Assembly: GCF_001278075.1 (NCBI RefSeq)
Contig: NZ_CP011340.1
Coordinates: 5,887,501 to 5,951,500, forward strand
Direction of reading: 5' to 3'
Source of the DNA: Streptomyces pristinaespiralis
GTDB lineage: Bacteria > Actinomycetota > Actinomycetes > Streptomycetales > Streptomycetaceae
Length of the DNA: 64,000 nt
Part shown: positions 32,233-40,612 of the stretch, piece by piece
Position numbering within the stretch: position 1 is the first letter of the stretch
Layout: each line of letters begins with the position of its first letter
Made by a program: the position numbers and the translations under genes
Notes under the pieces: model-generated
What the model was told of the DNA's origin: nothing
The model's database searches: none
Seen by the model: only the letters and a program-made list of their open reading frames with translations

Positions 32233-32311
32233 AGGAATTCTTTCTCCACGTGTAGAGGGTGCTGAATTTTCACGGCGCCACCGCAGAGTGGCGACAAACG
32301 CGACGTGAGAC

Positions 32312-32560
32312 TCAGGCCTGGTGCTTGGCGATGTAGTCCGCGGCGTCGCCGACGGTCTTCAGGTTCTTGACGTCCTCGTCGGGGATCTTGACGTCGAAGC
32401 GCTCTTCGGCGGCGACGACGACCTCGACCATGGACAGCGAGTCGACGTCCAGGTCGTCGGTGAAGGACTTGTCCAGCTGGACGTCCTCGGTCGGGATACC
32501 GGCGATCTCGTTGACGATCTCGGCGAGACCCTTGACGATCTCTTCCTGCGTGGCGGCCAT
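32312..32560 (-). CDS. acpP: Acyl carrier protein of fatty-acid synthesis
   Basis: 82 residues, acidic, four-helix ACP. Ser41 in DVDSLSMVEV is the 4-phosphopantetheine attachment site. The loop SFTDDLDVDSL is characteristic of primary-metabolism ACPs. AGGAG lies 8 bases upstream of the ATG. It is placed between fabH and fabF as in other Streptomyces and carries the growing chain for both enzymes. Confidence 0.96.
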   Translation of the reverse strand: MAATQEEIVKGLAEIVNEIAGIPTEDVQLDKSFTDDLDVDSLSMVEVVVAAEERFDVKIPDEDVKNLKTVGDAADYIAKHQA

Positions 32561-32625
32561 GGTGGCGCTCCTTCGGTGTTTATCAGAGGGTGTGGCAGCA
32601 GCCGTCCGGAAGATCCGTACGGTGC

Positions 32626-33657
32626 CTAGGGGAGGGTAACGACCGTCGCGGCGTAGACGAGACCCGCCCCGAAGCCGATGACGAGCGCTGTGTCGCCGCT
32701 CTTCGCCTGTCCGGTCGCCAGGAGCCGCTCCATAGCGAGCGGGATCGAGGCGGCCGAGGTGTTGCCGGTGGTTTCGACGTCGCGGGCGACCGTGACGTGC
32801 TCCGGCAGCTTCAGGGTCTTCACCATCGAGTCGATGATCCGCATATTGGCCTGGTGCGGGATGAAGACGTCCAGGTCGGCCGCGCTGATGCCGGCGGCGT
32901 CGAGCGCCTGCTGCGCGACCTTCGCCATCTCGAAGACGGCCCAGCGGAACACCGCCTGGCCCTCCTGCGTGATGGCGGGGAACTTGACCTCGCCGCGCTC
33001 GTTGAGCGGCAGCCGGGAGACGTCGCCGAGGTGGAAGTCGTTCCACGGCACCGTCTGCTTGATCGTCTCCGACTTGTCGCCCTCGGAGCCCCAGACCGTG
33101 GGGCCGATGTGCGGCTCGTCGGACGGGCCGACGACGACCGCGCCCGCGCCGTCGCCGAACAGGAAGGCCGTCGCGCGGTCCTCCAGGTCGGTCAGGTCGC
33201 TGAGCCGCTCGACGCCGATGACGAGCACGTACTCCGCGGAGCCCTCGACGATCATGCCCTTGGCGAGGGTGAGGCCGTAGCCGAAGCCCGCGCAGCCGGC
33301 GGAGATGTCGAACGCGGCGGGCTTGCCCGCGCCGACCTTGTCGGCGATCTCGGTGGCCACGGCCGGGGTCTGCTTGAAGTGCGAGACGGTGGAGACGACG
33401 ACGGCGCCGATCTGGTCGGCGGTGATCCCGGCGTCCGCGATCGCCTTGCCCGACGCCTCGACCGACATCGCGGTCACGGTCTCCTCGGGGGAGGCCCAGT
33501 GGCGGGTGGCGATGCCGGAGCGGGAGCGGATCCACTCGTCGGAGGAGTCGATCTTCTCGAGGATCACCTCGTTGGGCACGACCCGGGTCGGACGGTAGCC
33601 GCCGACACCCAGGATGCGTGCGTACGGGGCGCCCTTGCTGGGCTTGATCTTCGACAT
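32626..33657 (-). CDS. fabH: 3-oxoacyl-ACP synthase III (FabH)
   Basis: 343 residues. The catalytic triad is Cys122 (ISAGCAGFGYG), His268 (IPHQANMRI) and Asn299 (TTGNTSAAS). It condenses an acyl-CoA starter with malonyl-ACP. In Streptomyces the starter is often branched (isobutyryl, methylbutyryl), which fits the branched lipids of the genus. AGGAG upstream. It starts 16 bp after the fabD stop, so the genes are co-transcribed. Confidence 0.96.
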   Translation of the reverse strand: MSKIKPSKGAPYARILGVGGYRPTRVVPNEVILEKIDSSDEWIRSRSGIATRHWASPEETVTAMSVEASGKAIADAGITADQIGAVVVSTVSHFKQTPAVATEIADKVGAGKPAAFDISAGCAGFGYGLTLAKGMIVEGSAEYVLVIGVERLSDLTDLEDRATAFLFGDGAGAVVVGPSDEPHIGPTVWGSEGDKSETIKQTVPWNDFHLGDVSRLPLNERGEVKFPAITQEGQAVFRWAVFEMAKVAQQALDAAGISAADLDVFIPHQANMRIIDSMVKTLKLPEHVTVARDVETTGNTSAASIPLAMERLLATGQAKSGDTALVIGFGAGLVYAATVVTLP

Positions 33658-33673
33658 GCTCTACGGCTCCTTG

Positions 33674-34594
33674 TCAGGCTGAAAGCTCGGCGACGAGCGC
33701 GCGGGCCGCGTCGAGGTCGTCGGGGGTCTTCAGCGCCAACGTCCGCACGCCCGGCAGGGCGCGCTTGGCGAGGCCGGTGAGCGTACCGCCGGGGCAGACC
33801 TCGACCAGGGCGGTGACGCCCTGCTCCTTGAAGGTCTCCATGCACAGGTCCCAGCGGACCGGGTTGGCGACCTGACCCACGAGACGGGAGATGACGTCGG
33901 CGCCGTCGGCGACGATCTGCCCGTCCTTGTTCGAGACGTACGGTACGGCCGGGGCGGAGACCGTGAGGGCCTCGGCGGCCTCCTCGAGCTTCGCGACGGC
34001 GGGTGCCATGTGATGAGTGTGGAACGCGCCGGCCACCTGGAGCGGCAGGACACGGCGGACGCCTTCCGGCTTGTCCTCCGCGAGCGCGGCGAGCTGCTCG
34101 GCGGTGCCGGCGGCGACGATCTGCCCGGCGCCGTTCACGTTGGCCGGGGTGAGGCCGAGCTTCTCGAGGTGGGCCACGACCGTGTCGGCCTCGCCGCCGA
34201 GGACGGCCGACATGCCGGTCCGCGTGATCGCGGCGGCCTCTGCCATCGCCAGGCCGCGGGCCCGTACGAGCTTCAGCGCGGAGGTGTCGTCGATGACACC
34301 GGCGAGGGCGGCGGCGGTGATCTCTCCGACGCTGTGTCCGGCGACCGCGCCGGGAGCCACGTCACCGAGCGCCGAGGCGGACAGCAGTCCGGCGGCGACG
34401 AGGAGGGGCTGCGCAACGGCGGTGTCGCGGATCTCGTCCGCGTCGGCCTTGGTGCCGTAGTGGGCAAGGTCGAGCCCGATGGCGTCCGACCAGGCCGCGA
34501 TGCGGTCGGCGGCGCCGGGGAGGTCGAGCCAGGGAGTCAGGAAGCCGGGCGTCTGAGCGCCTTGGCCGGGAGCGACGAGTACGAGCACCCTCAC
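33674..34594 (-). CDS. fabD: Malonyl-CoA:ACP transacylase (FabD)
   Basis: 306 residues. The nucleophile elbow is GHSVGE (Ser88), the general base is His192 in GAFHTHHM, the N-terminal oxyanion strand is APGQGAQ, and a late VEVCPGGTLTGL motif is present. It moves malonyl from CoA to ACP. First gene of the fab operon. Start GTG 34594 sits right before the conserved VLVLVAPGQG strand with a weak AGAGAG ribosome site. The 83 bp gap to fasR holds a perfect inverted repeat, the likely FasR target. Confidence 0.96.
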   Translation of the reverse strand: MRVLVLVAPGQGAQTPGFLTPWLDLPGAADRIAAWSDAIGLDLAHYGTKADADEIRDTAVAQPLLVAAGLLSASALGDVAPGAVAGHSVGEITAAALAGVIDDTSALKLVRARGLAMAEAAAITRTGMSAVLGGEADTVVAHLEKLGLTPANVNGAGQIVAAGTAEQLAALAEDKPEGVRRVLPLQVAGAFHTHHMAPAVAKLEEAAEALTVSAPAVPYVSNKDGQIVADGADVISRLVGQVANPVRWDLCMETFKEQGVTALVEVCPGGTLTGLAKRALPGVRTLALKTPDDLDAARALVAELSA

Positions 34595-34656
34595 ACTCTC
34601 TCTTGTGGACGGCCTCTCCCGCCCGTGGGGACAGGGACGAAGAACCGTCAGGGGAA

Positions 34657-34673
34657 TTGTCGGTGTTCGACAA
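34657..34673 (-). promoter_or_regulatory. Inverted repeat upstream of fabD, candidate FasR operator
   Basis: TTGTCG-GTGTT-CGACAA, a perfect 6+5+6 repeat about 65 bases upstream of the fabD start, in the only sizeable gap of the fasR-fab locus. Known: FasR activates this operon by binding upstream of fabD in S. coelicolor. That this repeat is the binding site is my inference. Confidence 0.5.
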
Positions 34674-34677
34674 AAGT

Positions 34678-35862
34678 CTAGGGCTGGGCATCCCCGTCGG
34701 CCAGACGCCCCAGGATCAGCGCGATTCGCAGCGTGAACGCCGAACGCACGTCGGAGGGTGACCAGCCGGTGACGTCTGTCACACGTCGGAGCCGGTAGCG
34801 CACGGTGTTGGGATGCACGAAGAGCATCCTGGCGGCGCCTTCGAGGCTGCTCGCCTGCTCCAGATAGACACTCAGAGTTTCCAGGAGGGCCGAGCCGGCT
34901 TCCTCCAGTGGTCTGTAGATCTCCTCCACCAACTGCTCACGCGCAGAAGGGTCGGAGGCGATGGCGCGCTCCGGCAGCAGATCGTCCGCGAGAACCGGCC
35001 GCGGGGCGTCCTGCCAGGCCGAGCACGCCTTGAGACCGGCGGCGGCGGCCTGCGCGGAGCGGGTCGCCGCCAGCAGGTCGGGCACGATCGGGCCGGCGAC
35101 GACGGGCCCCGCCGCGTACGGGCCGATGAGTGCCTTGGCGACGTGCAGCGGGTTGTCGCTGCCGCCGGCGATGACGACCAGCCGGTCGCCGAGCACGCCC
35201 GTCAGTACCTGGAGCTTGGCGTGCCGCGCCGCGCGGCGGATGGCCTCCACGGTCAGTTCGCTGTCCCCGTCGGGCGCCGTGCCGAGGATCACACAGACGT
35301 GCTCGGGCGAGTTCCATCCGAGTGCCGCGGCGCGGGAGACGGCGCCCTCGTCGGCCTCACCGGACAGCACCGCGTTGACCACGAGCGATTCGAGGCGGGC
35401 GTCCCACGCGCCGCGGGCCTCGGCGGCCTGGGCGTAGACCTGGGCGGTGGCGAAGGCGATCTCCCGTGCGTAGACGAGCAGCGCCTCGCGCAGGACGGAC
35501 TCGTCGCCGGGGGCGGCGACCTCCTCGATCGCCGCCTCCATGACCTCGATGGTGGTGCGCACCATCTCGACGGTCTGGCGCAGGGTGATCGCCCGGGTCA
35601 GCTCGCGCGGCGCGGTGCCGAAGACGTCGGTCGAGATGGCCTGAGGGGTCTCCGGGTGCCGGAACCATTCGGTGAAAGCGGCGATACCGGCCTGGGCGAC
35701 CAGCCCGATCCACGACCGGTTCTCCGGTGGCATGGCCCTGTACCAGGGCAGCGACTGGTCCATGCGGGCGATCGCGTTCGCGGCGAGCCGGCCGGAGGAC
35801 TGCTCGAGGCGGCGCAGGGTCGCGGAGTGCGGGTGGGAGGAGTTCGCTGCAGGTTCGGGCAC
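34678..35862 (-). CDS. fasR: FasR, PucR-type transcriptional activator of fatty-acid synthesis
   Basis: 394 residues. An N-terminal and middle sensory region includes VYAREIAFATAQVYAQAAE. The C-terminal PucR-type helix-turn-helix (about 330-385) contains ASSLEGAARMLFVHPNTVRYRLRRV, here cited by its ends. Position directly upstream of fabD in the same direction matches S. coelicolor fasR (SCO2386), whose product is needed for full expression of the fabD-fabH-acpP-fabF genes. Start GTG 35862 has no obvious ribosome site. Confidence 0.9.
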   Translation of the reverse strand: MPEPAANSSHPHSATLRRLEQSSGRLAANAIARMDQSLPWYRAMPPENRSWIGLVAQAGIAAFTEWFRHPETPQAISTDVFGTAPRELTRAITLRQTVEMVRTTIEVMEAAIEEVAAPGDESVLREALLVYAREIAFATAQVYAQAAEARGAWDARLESLVVNAVLSGEADEGAVSRAAALGWNSPEHVCVILGTAPDGDSELTVEAIRRAARHAKLQVLTGVLGDRLVVIAGGSDNPLHVAKALIGPYAAGPVVAGPIVPDLLAATRSAQAAAAGLKACSAWQDAPRPVLADDLLPERAIASDPSAREQLVEEIYRPLEEAGSALLETLSVYLEQASSLEGAARMLFVHPNTVRYRLRRVTDVTGWSPSDVRSAFTLRIALILGRLADGDAQP

Positions 35863-35955
35863 GGGACAAGAGTGCCTTATCAGGACGCGGGGGCCGGGGG
35901 GCGGGGTTCTTGTTCATTCCGTCGTCGCTTGATGGCTCCCGGCTACCGTGGTGGC

Positions 35956-36612
35956 GTGATATCCGTTCGGCGCGCCGGTGAGCGCTACAGAGGCGGCGAC
36001 CCCGCGGCCGGCATCGAGTCCCTGCACGCCTTCTCCTTCGGGCGGCACTACGACCCCGCCAATCTCCGCTTCGGCGCGATCCTGGCCTGCAACGAGGAGC
36101 GGCTCGAACCCGGCGCCGGGTTCGACGAGCATCCGCACAGCCACACCGAGATCGTCACCTGGGTCGTCGAGGGGGAGCTCACCCACCGCGACACGGCCGG
36201 GCACGCGACCGTCGTCCGCCCCGGCGATGTGCAGCGGCTCAGCTCGGCGGGCGGGGTGCGGCACGTGGAGCGCAACGACGGCGATGTGCCGCTGGTGTTC
36301 GTGCAGATGTGGCTCGCACCGCTCCGGCCGGGTGGCGAGCCGTCGTACGAGATCGTGCGCGGTATCGCCGACTCGACGCCGTACGCCCTCCCGGAGGCGG
36401 GCGCGATGCTGCACGCGCGCCGGCTCACGGCGGGCGAGCGGACGGCGGTGCCGGACGCCCCGTACGTGTACGCGCATGTGATGCGCGGCCATGTGGCGCT
36501 CGACGGCGACGAGTTGGGGCCGGGCGACGCGGCGCGGATCACGGACGCGGAAGGGCTGGAGCTCACCGCGGAGGGGGCGGCGGAGGTGCTGCTGTGGGAG
36601 ATGGCGCGGTGA
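35956..36612 (+). CDS. Pirin-family bicupin protein
   Basis: 218 residues. The N-terminal cupin carries metal-type histidines in FDEHPHSHTEIVTWVVEGEL, followed by RHVERN and MWLAPLRPG. The shorter second cupin is at the C-terminus (YVYAHVMRGHVALDGDELG). The length suits the YhhW/YhaK group of pirins, some of which have quercetinase activity; role here unknown. Start GTG 35956 was chosen because the fold begins at SVRRAGERYRGG. There is no ribosome site, and a TACCGT box lies 7 bases before it, so a leaderless mRNA is possible. Confidence 0.85.
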   Translation: MISVRRAGERYRGGDPAAGIESLHAFSFGRHYDPANLRFGAILACNEERLEPGAGFDEHPHSHTEIVTWVVEGELTHRDTAGHATVVRPGDVQRLSSAGGVRHVERNDGDVPLVFVQMWLAPLRPGGEPSYEIVRGIADSTPYALPEAGAMLHARRLTAGERTAVPDAPYVYAHVMRGHVALDGDELGPGDAARITDAEGLELTAEGAAEVLLWEMAR

Positions 36613-36687
36613 GGTATCGGGCGACAGGCCGGTCCTGCCAGTAGAGCAGCAGCGTGCCGTCGCCTCCGGAATGAGAGTCACCTAGTC

Positions 36688-37332
36688 ATGGATCGCAAGG
36701 ACATCTGGATCGACTTCGGTCTCAGTGGCCTCACCAAGTGGTACGGCAGCATCTTCGAGTTAACTCCGCTGGAAATGGCGGTGGAGGCCGCGGCCTGGGG
36801 CGAGGGAGCCTACGCACCCACCCTCCGGGAAGACGCCGTCAGGCTGCTGGAGTCACCCCTGCCGACCAGGGTGATCGACATCCTGTGGTGTGCGGCCGTG
36901 CGCTCCAAGTTCGACCCGGATGTGCGTTGGATGGACGGACGCGACTGGCTCCGCCAGATTGTGGAGGTCTGCGAGGAACGCATCCGCCGGGACGTACCGC
37001 GATTCGATGCCCTCCCTCCTGCGCCCGTCGGCTGTCCGGAACTGAGGGACGCGGTCCTCGCCGAGGTGCGAGCTCTCGCACCGGAGTTGGACCGCGCCAC
37101 CGCCGGTCACCCCTACTACGGGGTGCCGGAAGTGGTCCCGTCGCTGGAGCGGGTCGTCATCGAGGTCGACCCCGACCTCGGGTTCAGGCTGTTCCTGCGG
37201 GTCCTCAAGGCGTACTTGGTTCCGATCAGTGAGTCGCAGCACCGCCGGTACCGCGAGCTGGGCGAGAGATTCGGGTACAACGAGTTCGTTGTCGATGACG
37301 GCACTCTCCAGGTCATGCCGCGTGGGAACTGA
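36688..37332 (+). CDS. Hypothetical protein, unrecognised
   Basis: 214 residues, no recognised domain, signal peptide or membrane span. It starts MDRKDIWIDFGLSGLTKWYG and is rich in Trp, Arg and acidic residues, with motifs WCAAVRSKFDPDVRWMDGRDWL and YRELGERFGYNEFVVDDG. Codon use is somewhat less GC-biased than in neighbouring genes, which may indicate recent acquisition. The style (single cytoplasmic alpha/beta protein, no operon partner) resembles orphan immunity-type proteins, but no relationship can be claimed. It ends at a strong hairpin. Confidence 0.7.
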   Translation: MDRKDIWIDFGLSGLTKWYGSIFELTPLEMAVEAAAWGEGAYAPTLREDAVRLLESPLPTRVIDILWCAAVRSKFDPDVRWMDGRDWLRQIVEVCEERIRRDVPRFDALPPAPVGCPELRDAVLAEVRALAPELDRATAGHPYYGVPEVVPSLERVVIEVDPDLGFRLFLRVLKAYLVPISESQHRRYRELGERFGYNEFVVDDGTLQVMPRGN

Positions 37333-37347
37333 CTGCTGAGCACGATC

Positions 37348-37390
37348 GCCGAGGGCGGTATCCCGGTCTTCCAGGGGGACCGCCCTCGGC
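37348..37390. terminator. Hairpin after the orphan gene
   Basis: GCCGAGGGCGGT at 37348-37359 pairs perfectly with ACCGCCCTCGGC at 37379-37390 (12 bp stem, 19-base loop), starting 15 bases after the stop. Confidence 0.7.
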
Positions 37391-37458
37391 CGTCAAAGGC
37401 TCGCCGGGGAGCGCCCGGTAGGCGGCGAGGCCGCTCTGCCGAGGGAGCCGCCGGAATT

Positions 37459-37480
37459 CCCGGACCGCGCACGGTCCGGG
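37459..37480 (-). terminator. Hairpin after the flavodoxin-fold reductase gene
   Basis: CCCGGACCG / CGGTCCGGG with a CGCA loop (9 bp stem), about 50 bases downstream of the minus-strand stop at 37530. Together with the hairpin at 37348 it separates two convergent genes. Confidence 0.6.
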
Positions 37481-37529
37481 ACCCCTCCCGCCGGTGACCT
37501 TGACAGGCTTCGAACCCGTGGCATCCGCC

Positions 37530-38324
37530 TCAGACGCGCGGGCGCATGTGGAGGTCGAGGCCGGTGGTGCCGGGCGGCTCCACCTCCGGCAGCAACCGCA
37601 TGTCGCGGTCGTAATCGCCGCCGGCAAGGGTCCGGTAGGGGATCGGCTCGTCGGTGAACAGCCCGTCGAGGCGCTGTCCGTACTCACGCTCCACCGCCGC
37701 GTACCTCTCCGCGGAGAGGCTGTGCGCGTCGTGGACGGTGAACGGTTCGAGCGGTGCGATGCCGGCGAACCAGAACACGCCGTGCTGCAGCGGGTGGAGG
37801 AGATCCGACAGGCGTCCGTGGATGCCCCGGTCGGTGAGCGACGGCTCGCTCGCACCGATCGTCACCGAGAGCAGTGCACGCCGTCCGCCCAGCGCGCCCT
37901 CGCTGTACGGCGGAGGAAGGTCCGGGCCGTGCGCGAAGCCGGGGGTGAACACCCGGTCGAGCCAGCCCTTCATGATCGCGGGCACGGAGAACCACCACAG
38001 GGGGAACTGCAGCAACACCGCGTCCGACCAGCGCAGTTTCTCCTGCTCGGCCGCGACGTCCGGCGACATCCGGCCGGACACCGCGGCCCGTTCCTGCGCG
38101 GCCAGCACGTCCAGCCGCCGGTCCGCGGGGTGGCCGGGGAAGTCGTCCACGTCCACGGCCGCCTTCCACTTCATGGCGTAGAGGTCGGACACCCTGACCT
38201 CGTGGCCCGCGGAGCGCAGGCGCTCGACGGCGAAGGCGGTCAGGGCGGAGGTGAGCGAAAGGGGTTCGGGGTGGGCGGTGACGACGAGGATCTTCTTGGG
38301 CCGCTGCGGGGCTTCTTCAGTCAT
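37530..38324 (-). CDS. NAD(P)H oxidoreductase, NQO1/MdaB flavodoxin-like fold
   Basis: 264 residues. The flavin phosphate loop is ILVVTAHPEPLSLTSAL near the N-terminus. The LLQFPLWWFSVPAIMKGWLDRV segment (cited by its ends LLQFPLWWFSV and KGWLDRV) and the HDAHSL loop are typical of FMN/FAD quinone reductases of this fold. Cytoplasmic two-electron quinone reduction is likely. Start ATG 38324. Divergent from an XRE-family regulator with a 98 bp shared promoter region, a pairing that usually means local regulation. Confidence 0.9.
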   Translation of the reverse strand: MTEEAPQRPKKILVVTAHPEPLSLTSALTAFAVERLRSAGHEVRVSDLYAMKWKAAVDVDDFPGHPADRRLDVLAAQERAAVSGRMSPDVAAEQEKLRWSDAVLLQFPLWWFSVPAIMKGWLDRVFTPGFAHGPDLPPPYSEGALGGRRALLSVTIGASEPSLTDRGIHGRLSDLLHPLQHGVFWFAGIAPLEPFTVHDAHSLSAERYAAVEREYGQRLDGLFTDEPIPYRTLAGGDYDRDMRLLPEVEPPGTTGLDLHMRPRV

Positions 38325-38422
38325 ACCGCCACGTTCTCCCGGGCGCGCAGCGGCAGCCAGCACCCTGTCGAACCGCAGGAACGGCGGTCCTGGTACCGCG
38401 AGGGCCACCCATACTTGAGCGC

Positions 38423-39325
38423 ATGGACGGCGTGGACCACATCGAGCGCACAGGCACGGACGGGGCCGGCACCGGCGGAGCCGGCGGCGGGACCGGCGAT
38501 CCGCGGCGGGCCCTCGGCGGCTTCCTGCGCGCCCGCCGCGCCCGGGTCGCCCCGGAACACGTGGGGCTCGCCGTCGGCGGGCGGCGCCGGGTGCGGGGCC
38601 TGCGACGCGAGGAACTCGCCCAGCTCGCCGGGATCAGCGTCGACTACTACGTGCGCCTCGAACAGGGCCGCGCGACCCAGCCCTCGCCCGAGGTGCTCGA
38701 CGCGCTCGCCAGGGCGCTCGGCCTCGAGGCGGCGGAGCGCAAGCACCTCGCCACGCTCACCGCCACCCGGCGGGGGCCCGTACCCGCGACCCGGGTCAGC
38801 CCTCTGCTCCGCCGGCTGCTGGACTCCGTGGAGGGGTTCCCCGCCTTCGTGACGAACCCCCGCGCCGATGTCGTGGCCTGGAACGCCCTCGGCGCCGAAC
38901 TGCTGGGCGGCCTCGGCGACCCGGGCCGCCGCGACCACAACAACGCCCGGTACCTCTTCCTCGACCCCGCCTCCCGGAAGGTCTTCCCGGACTGGGAGGG
39001 AAGGGCACGGGAGGCAGTGGGCCAGTTGCGGGTCTCCGAGGGCAACTATCCCGACGATGCCGAGCTCGCCGGGCTCATCGCCGAACTGACCTCGCACAGC
39101 GACGACTTCCGGCGCATCTGGGACACGGGCGAGGTCCTGATGTGCACGGCGGGCCGCCGACGGCTGTGCCACCCGGTGGCCGGGCTGCTCACCCTCGACT
39201 ACGAGACCCTGCACGTGCCGGCCACGCCCGGCGAGACCGGCCTGGTCGTGCACGTGTACACCGCGGAGGAGGGCAGCGAGGACGCCGCCGCGCTCGCGCG
39301 GCTGGGGCGTCAGTCCTGCCAGTAA
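38423..39325 (+). CDS. XRE-family regulator with MmyB-like ligand-binding domain
   Basis: 300 residues. A Gly-rich head (1-30) and helix-turn-helix (about 55-90: RREELAQLAGISVDYYVRLE, cited at 20 residues) are followed by the C-terminal PAS-like MmyB domain. Its motifs are NPRADVVAWNALGAEL, NNARYLFLDPASR and the ending HPVAGLLTLDYETL. It probably controls the divergent flavodoxin-fold reductase gene; members of this family bind small ligands of unknown nature. The ribosome site is weak. Its last 16 bases overlap the end of the convergent HEAT-like gene. Confidence 0.9.
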   Translation: MDGVDHIERTGTDGAGTGGAGGGTGDPRRALGGFLRARRARVAPEHVGLAVGGRRRVRGLRREELAQLAGISVDYYVRLEQGRATQPSPEVLDALARALGLEAAERKHLATLTATRRGPVPATRVSPLLRRLLDSVEGFPAFVTNPRADVVAWNALGAELLGGLGDPGRRDHNNARYLFLDPASRKVFPDWEGRAREAVGQLRVSEGNYPDDAELAGLIAELTSHSDDFRRIWDTGEVLMCTAGRRRLCHPVAGLLTLDYETLHVPATPGETGLVVHVYTAEEGSEDAAALARLGRQSCQ

Positions 39326-40515
39326 AAGAGCAGGGTGCTGATGTCGAGCGGATCGCGGCCGCCGAAGTAGTAGACGCACAGGTCGGTGACGGTGATCGAA
39401 CCGGTCTCCTCGTCGATCCACCGGAAGCCGGCCGCTTCGAGGGCGGGCCGGGCGGCGGGGTCCGGATCGTGGGCGGTGACGAAGGGGCCCAGGGTGCTGA
39501 CGCAGAGGTTCTTCCCGTCGTACGGGACCACGTAATACGTGCCGTCGCCCTGCTGGTTGTGCTCGCCGATGGGGACCGGGGCTCCCGGCGTCAGGCCCGC
39601 CGCGGCCAGCGCGGCCGTCGCCCGGCGGAGCCGGTCGTCCATGTCTGCGGCCGCCGGCGGGTCCGTGACGAGGGCCTCCACGCGCCAGCGAGGGTCGCTT
39701 CGACGCCGGCAGCCGGGCGCGTACTCGTGCACGATCGCCGCCCGCAGTTCCTCGTCCAGACCGGCGACCTCCACCCGGGGACGCCCGAGGCTCTCGTAGA
39801 CCGCCCGGGTCCCGGCGCCGTCCTCGGTGAGGCGGTGCAGTGCGCACGCGGCCCACAGCTTCGCCTCCGTGGTCGGGGCCTCCGTCAGGTACGCGCGCAG
39901 CCGGACCGGGTCGTCGGCGAGTGACTGGGCGAGGTGGGCCACCGCACGGTCCGGGTCCGCGAGGGCGTCGGTGACGTCCTCGCCGCTGCGTGCCCGCATC
40001 CGGATGCGGAACATCCGGTCCTCGGGGCGTGCGTCACCGAGCCGGGCCAGCACCGCGTCGGGCCCGTGACGGGCTACGAGGGTGTCGAGCCCGGCCCGGC
40101 CCGCGTCCTGCTCCCGGGACCAGGGGGAGGCGGCGAGCGTCACGAGGTCCTCCGCGGCCGAGAGGTCACCGAGCCGGCCGCGGGCCTTGAGGACCGCTTC
40201 CGCCATGCCGTACGGCCTCTCGTCGTGATGTTCCTCGTGCCGGAGCCAGGGCAGCAGTTCCGTACGGTCGCCGAGGACGTCCAGCAGCGCGACGCGTACC
40301 TCGGTCGTCTCCCCGGCGTCGCGTACCCGCGCGATCAGATCGGGTACGCGCGACTCCGGCACCCGCCCGGCCAGCGCGTGCACGCAACGCCTGCGACGCC
40401 ACCAGGCGTTGGCCGGGTCGGCCACGTACCGCGCGAGCGCGTCCGCGTCGTACTCCCGAAGGCGGGTGGTGTCCCTGCCCCGGCCGAGCGGGAGCAGCGC
40501 GTCGATGTCGTGCAT
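39310..40515 (-). CDS. HEAT-repeat-like protein
   Basis: 401 residues. The first three quarters is built of alpha-helical pairs in the HEAT style (DLIARVRDAGETTEVRVALL, AEDLVTLAASPWSREQDAG, AVAHLAQSLADDPVRLRAYL). The last about 90 residues form a distinct beta-containing domain (TYYVVPYDGKNLCVSTLGP, VTDLCVYYFGGRDPLD, ISTLLFYWQD). Cytoplasmic; no catalytic motif. ATG 40515 has no clear ribosome site. Divergent from a larger HEAT-like gene 97 bp away, so the two may act together or be ancient relatives. Confidence 0.7.
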   Translation of the reverse strand: MHDIDALLPLGRGRDTTRLREYDADALARYVADPANAWWRRRRCVHALAGRVPESRVPDLIARVRDAGETTEVRVALLDVLGDRTELLPWLRHEEHHDERPYGMAEAVLKARGRLGDLSAAEDLVTLAASPWSREQDAGRAGLDTLVARHGPDAVLARLGDARPEDRMFRIRMRARSGEDVTDALADPDRAVAHLAQSLADDPVRLRAYLTEAPTTEAKLWAACALHRLTEDGAGTRAVYESLGRPRVEVAGLDEELRAAIVHEYAPGCRRRSDPRWRVEALVTDPPAAADMDDRLRRATAALAAAGLTPGAPVPIGEHNQQGDGTYYVVPYDGKNLCVSTLGPFVTAHDPDPAARPALEAAGFRWIDEETGSITVTDLCVYYFGGRDPLDISTLLFYWQD

Positions 40516-40612
40516 CCGGGGGATGCTACGGCCCCGGGGACGGCGACGGCGCGCTGTTTTCGCCGGCCCCCGGCAGGACGGCGCTGTCGGACCCTCCTGC
40601 CATGATCCGCGC

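Noticed and set aside
34813..35955. Long plus-strand frame leading into the pirin gene
   Set aside because: It is antisense to fasR; the pirin fold starts at 35956.
37490..37525. TTCGAA-containing stretch resembling a tRNA T-arm
   Set aside because: No acceptor, D or anticodon stem can be drawn around it.
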